Positions 61,620-64,000 of a stretch of DNA of 64,000 nt are shown one piece after another. The notes under the pieces were generated by a model. That model did not search any database. It was given only the letters and a program-made list of their open reading frames with translations, and was not told where the DNA came from. Position 1 is the stretch's first letter. Each line of letters opens with the position of its first letter. The translations under genes and the position numbers were made by a program. The DNA comes from Polynucleobacter sp. HIN11. GTDB taxonomy: Bacteria > Pseudomonadota > Gammaproteobacteria > Burkholderiales > Burkholderiaceae. The stretch lies in the NCBI RefSeq assembly GCF_030297675.1, contig NZ_AP028142.1, positions 186,001 to 250,000 on the forward strand, in the 5' to 3' direction.

Positions 61620-62396
61620 TTAATCTTTTGGTTTAAAGGTTAATTTGATTTGACGCATCGGGATTTTGCCGTTTTCGTCACGCGGTAGGCTCTCGGCACG
61701 ATCAATCGCAATTAGGACCGCACGATCCCAGGCTGGATCGGTGCTGGGCGAGGTCACGGTCCGTTTCAAAATCATGCCATCGGGAGCGAGATCAACCAAT
61801 ACCACCACCGTTGGATTACCGCTGGTGGACTCCGTATTAAAGACGATGAGGGGTTTAATTTTTTTGCGTACCCGATCGGCGTAGCCGGGTGGGGCATTAC
61901 CGCCCGCACCGACGCCATCACCCACTTTGCCGCCACTACCGCCTTCAGCACCTGCAGCTGCTTTTAAACGGGCCAATTGATCCAGGCGTGCTTTCTCCGC
62001 AGCAGCGGCAGCTTTTTTAGCAGCCGCATCTTCTTTAGTGTCCACTTTTTTCTCGGGTGGCTTGGATTCTGCTTTTTTCTCAGGCTTGGGCTCGGGTTTT
62101 CTTACTGCCTCTTTGGGTGGCTCAGGCGGTGGTTTGGTTTTCTTAATAACGATTTCAGCCGCTTCGGGCTTTACATCCATTATGGGGGCGGGTGTAACAC
62201 TTGGGGGTGGAACGCTTGCATCCCAGAGCTCCACCTCAACACCAGCAGGGCTGGAACTCGTTTTCCAATGAATCCCCAAAGTCAGTAAAGTAATCAGAAA
62301 AAGATGGGCCCCTAATGAGAGTACAAGCGCTTTGGTGGTTCCTGGTTCGCGATCCGCATGAAACTGCCAGGAGGCATTGATAGTTGCACTTGGCAT
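61620..62396 (-). CDS. tolA: TolA-like protein of the Tol-Pal system
   Basis: An inner-membrane protein spanning the periplasm and linking TolQR to TolB and Pal. It is 258 residues, shorter than E. coli TolA (421). A single membrane helix (about residues 24-42, ALVLSLGAHLFLITLLTLG) is followed by a Pro-rich stretch and a Lys/Ala/Glu-rich helical domain (about 85-150). A C-terminal TonB/TolA-like fold follows (YADRVRKKIKPLIVF, and VVVLVDLAPDGMILKRTV). It starts two bases after tolR. Confidence 0.93.
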   Translation of the reverse strand: MPSATINASWQFHADREPGTTKALVLSLGAHLFLITLLTLGIHWKTSSSPAGVEVELWDASVPPPSVTPAPIMDVKPEAAEIVIKKTKPPPEPPKEAVRKPEPKPEKKAESKPPEKKVDTKEDAAAKKAAAAAEKARLDQLARLKAAAGAEGGSGGKVGDGVGAGGNAPPGYADRVRKKIKPLIVFNTESTSGNPTVVVLVDLAPDGMILKRTVTSPSTDPAWDRAVLIAIDRAESLPRDENGKIPMRQIKLTFKPKD

Positions 62397-62398
62397 GA

Positions 62399-62821
62399 TT
62401 ACTGACTGCGAACCGCCAATCCCACGCGTTTGACGCCATTTTCTTTTAAGCGTGACATCACATCCATCACCACTTCGTATTTGATGGATTTATCGGCCGC
62501 TAGAACAACCGGTTGCTCGGCAGATTTCTCGGCTTGGGAGCGCGCAAAGGCACCGAGCTCTAATTTAGAAATAGTTTGTGCGCTTTCACCCTCTTTACGA
62601 ATCGTAATGGCCTCATCAGCGCCAATCGTAATAAAGACTGGGGGTAGGGCTTGAACCTTGGCGCCTCCCACCGTTGGAAGATTGACCACTCCGGGGTTAA
62701 CGAGTGGGGCGGTCACCATAAAGATGACTAAGAGCACCAACATCACATCGATGTAGGGGACCACATTAATGTCCGCAATCGCTTTCCGACGAGAGGAGCG
62801 AAAGGATGAGCGGCTAGCCAT
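62399..62821 (-). CDS. tolR: Tol-Pal system protein TolR
   Basis: The proton-channel partner of TolQ. The 140 residues match E. coli TolR (142). The single N-terminal helix carries the essential Asp in INVVPYIDVMLVLLVIFMV, and the periplasmic domain follows. A gap of five bases separates it from tolQ. Confidence 0.96.
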   Translation of the reverse strand: MASRSSFRSSRRKAIADINVVPYIDVMLVLLVIFMVTAPLVNPGVVNLPTVGGAKVQALPPVFITIGADEAITIRKEGESAQTISKLELGAFARSQAEKSAEQPVVLAADKSIKYEVVMDVMSRLKENGVKRVGLAVRSQ

Positions 62822-62826
62822 GATGA

Positions 62827-63501
62827 TTAGAGGCGAGCGCCTTGACGTTGCAAAATATTCGTGAACTCTTCGATAAAGGATTCAAAATGAATCGAGAGGC
62901 GATCAATATCGGTGGAGTAACGGTTATAAGCCACGACCGCAGGGATGGCTGCAAATAATCCGATCGCAGTAGCTACCAGCGCTTCTGCAATGCCTGGGGC
63001 CACAGACGCAAGAGTCGCTTGTTGCACATTGGCCAAACCGCGAAAGGCGTGCATGATCCCCCAGACTGTTCCGAGGAGTCCAATGTAAGGAGATACTGAG
63101 CCAACGGATGCTAGAAAGGGCAAATTGGCTTCAAGGCGATCCATCTCGCGTTGATAGGCGGCTTTCATCGCGCGCCGTGCCGCATCGATTTCTTTGGCCT
63201 TTAAAAACTCCTGCATCCCGGCAGCGAAGATGCGCTCTAAAACTGCTGCATTGACTTGGGTACCAGCGCTACTCATTTTGCGCTGGGCAGCCTCAAATAA
63301 GGTTTGTAAGTCGCCACCCGCCCAAAAATCACGCTCAAAGCGCTCCGTCTCACGGCGCGCTGCGCGTAAGTTTGAGCCCTTTCGAAAAATGATGGTCCAC
63401 GAGGCCACAGAGAGGCTCAAGAGCAATACCATCACCGCTTGAACCAAGATGCTGGCGTTGAGAACCAGGGTCAGAATAGAAAGGTCTTCAGTAGGGTTCA
63501 T
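62827..63501 (-). CDS. tolQ: Tol-Pal system protein TolQ
   Basis: The MotA/ExbB/TolQ-family proton channel that energises the Tol-Pal system for outer-membrane constriction. The 224 residues match E. coli TolQ (230). Three membrane segments are near residues 15-37, 130-150 and 168-190. LPFLASVGSVSPYIGLLGTV and GIAEALVATAIGLFAAIPAV are the conserved helices. It heads the operon. The ybgC thioesterase that often precedes tolQ is absent; glyA diverges 104 bases away. Confidence 0.96.
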   Translation of the reverse strand: MNPTEDLSILTLVLNASILVQAVMVLLLSLSVASWTIIFRKGSNLRAARRETERFERDFWAGGDLQTLFEAAQRKMSSAGTQVNAAVLERIFAAGMQEFLKAKEIDAARRAMKAAYQREMDRLEANLPFLASVGSVSPYIGLLGTVWGIMHAFRGLANVQQATLASVAPGIAEALVATAIGLFAAIPAVVAYNRYSTDIDRLSIHFESFIEEFTNILQRQGARL

Positions 63502-63605
63502 AAGGACTTTGTATTATGGAGGGTAATTTTAGCCAATCCTCACTGGATTGCCGCAATTTAATTGTCGTATTTTGGTATTGATTTGTGATTAATTAGGAAG
63601 CCACT

Positions 63606-64000
63606 ATGTTTGATCGTCAGCACACTTTAGCGCACATTGACCCTGAGTTATGGACTAGCATCCAAAACGAGAACCGTCGTCAAGAGGAGCATATTGAGCT
63701 CATCGCCTCTGAAAACTATACCTCACCCGCAGTGATGGCCGCTCAGGGCTCACAATTAACCAACAAATATGCCGAGGGTTATCCCGGCAAGCGCTATTAC
63801 GGTGGCTGTGAGTTTGTCGATGTGGCTGAGCAATTGGCGATCGATCGAGTCAAGAAATTGTTTGGAGCCGACGCCGCCAATGTGCAACCCCATTGCGGAG
63901 CATCGGCTAATCAAGCGGTTTTCTTGGCCTTTCTGAAGCCTGGCGATACCTTTATGGGCATGAGCCTTGCTGAGGGCGGACATTTATCGCATGGTATGGC
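63606..64000 (+). CDS. glyA: Serine hydroxymethyltransferase, N-terminal part (cut by window edge)
   Basis: Interconverts serine and glycine, supplying methylene-tetrahydrofolate. The first 131 residues are present and the frame is open to the end of the window. ATG 63606 is preceded by AGGAAG at 63595-63600. Family blocks are HIELIASENYTSPAVMAAQG, LTNKYAEGYPGKRYYGG and NVQPHCGASANQAVF. The PLP-binding lysine lies beyond the edge. It is divergent from tolQ. Confidence 0.97.
   Translation, partial: MFDRQHTLAHIDPELWTSIQNENRRQEEHIELIASENYTSPAVMAAQGSQLTNKYAEGYPGKRYYGGCEFVDVAEQLAIDRVKKLFGADAANVQPHCGASANQAVFLAFLKPGDTFMGMSLAEGGHLSHGM

Noticed and set aside
1..64000. tRNA, rRNA, CRISPR arrays and insertion sequences
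   Set aside because: I looked for cloverleaf-like sequences, regular repeat-spacer patterns and transposase motifs in the gaps and saw none; most gaps are too short to hold them. A tRNAscan and Rfam search would settle the RNA question.

Overview
The window is a compact, gene-dense stretch of a betaproteobacterial chromosome of moderate GC content, most like Burkholderiaceae of the Polynucleobacter type. This rests on recognisable local gene orders (ffh beside a CcsA-like gene, accB-accC-prmA, RNase II-tonB-aroE-mtgA, fur next to bamE-dapB-leuS-lptE-holA-proA, tolQRAB-pal-cpoB-queC), on the lysine/alanine-rich histone H1-like protein, and on very short intergenic gaps. No species can be named from the sequence alone. 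Almost all genes are housekeeping. I saw no rRNA, tRNA, CRISPR array, insertion sequence, prophage or integron. Layout: the left edge cuts proS. Then come ffh, a cytochrome c assembly-like protein, and an AmpD amidase fused to a small Cys-rich membrane domain. The class Ia ribonucleotide reductase operon nrdAB follows, with two NrdR boxes before it and an intrinsic terminator after it. Next are the histone H1-like gene, a PfkB kinase, a PrmA methyltransferase fused to a DUF3426-like membrane domain, accC, accB, aroQ and a TlpA-like thioredoxin. From 14.8 to 21.4 kb a forward block holds mpl, an SDR reductase, an RNase II-type nuclease, tonB, aroE and mtgA. From 21.4 to 29.8 kb are pyrF, corA, pncC, pgpA, thiL, maeB, a barstar-like gene with a consensus FNR-type site upstream, rsmE and fur. 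From 29.9 to 40.3 kb a long forward run covers outer-membrane and LPS assembly (bamE, lptE), lysine and proline synthesis (dapB, proA), leuS, holA, hemJ, an RlmL-like methyltransferase, rubredoxin and hemL. From 40.3 to 52.2 kb are apaH, phrB, a YdcF-family protein, yqgE, ruvX, a tolC-like efflux channel, uppP, a DUF2721 protein, a UDP-xylose synthase-like enzyme, trmB, gabD and a lytic transglycosylase. From 52.2 to 58.2 kb the riboflavin genes form two divergent halves (ribBA-ribH-nusB leftward, ribD-ribE rightward). A four-gene minor-pilin-like operon lies between them. The right end carries queC and the leftward tol-pal operon, then the start of glyA cut by the window edge. The genes together cover envelope maintenance (tol-pal, mpl/ampD/mtgA/uppP peptidoglycan recycling and synthesis, bamE/lptE), cofactors (riboflavin, thiamine, haem, queuosine precursor), dNTP synthesis and fatty-acid initiation. 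No striking new defence or mobile system is visible. The most unusual points are two gene fusions, a pilin operon in which two members lack the prepilin leader, and an orphan barstar-like gene with an FNR-type site and an apparently leaderless promoter.
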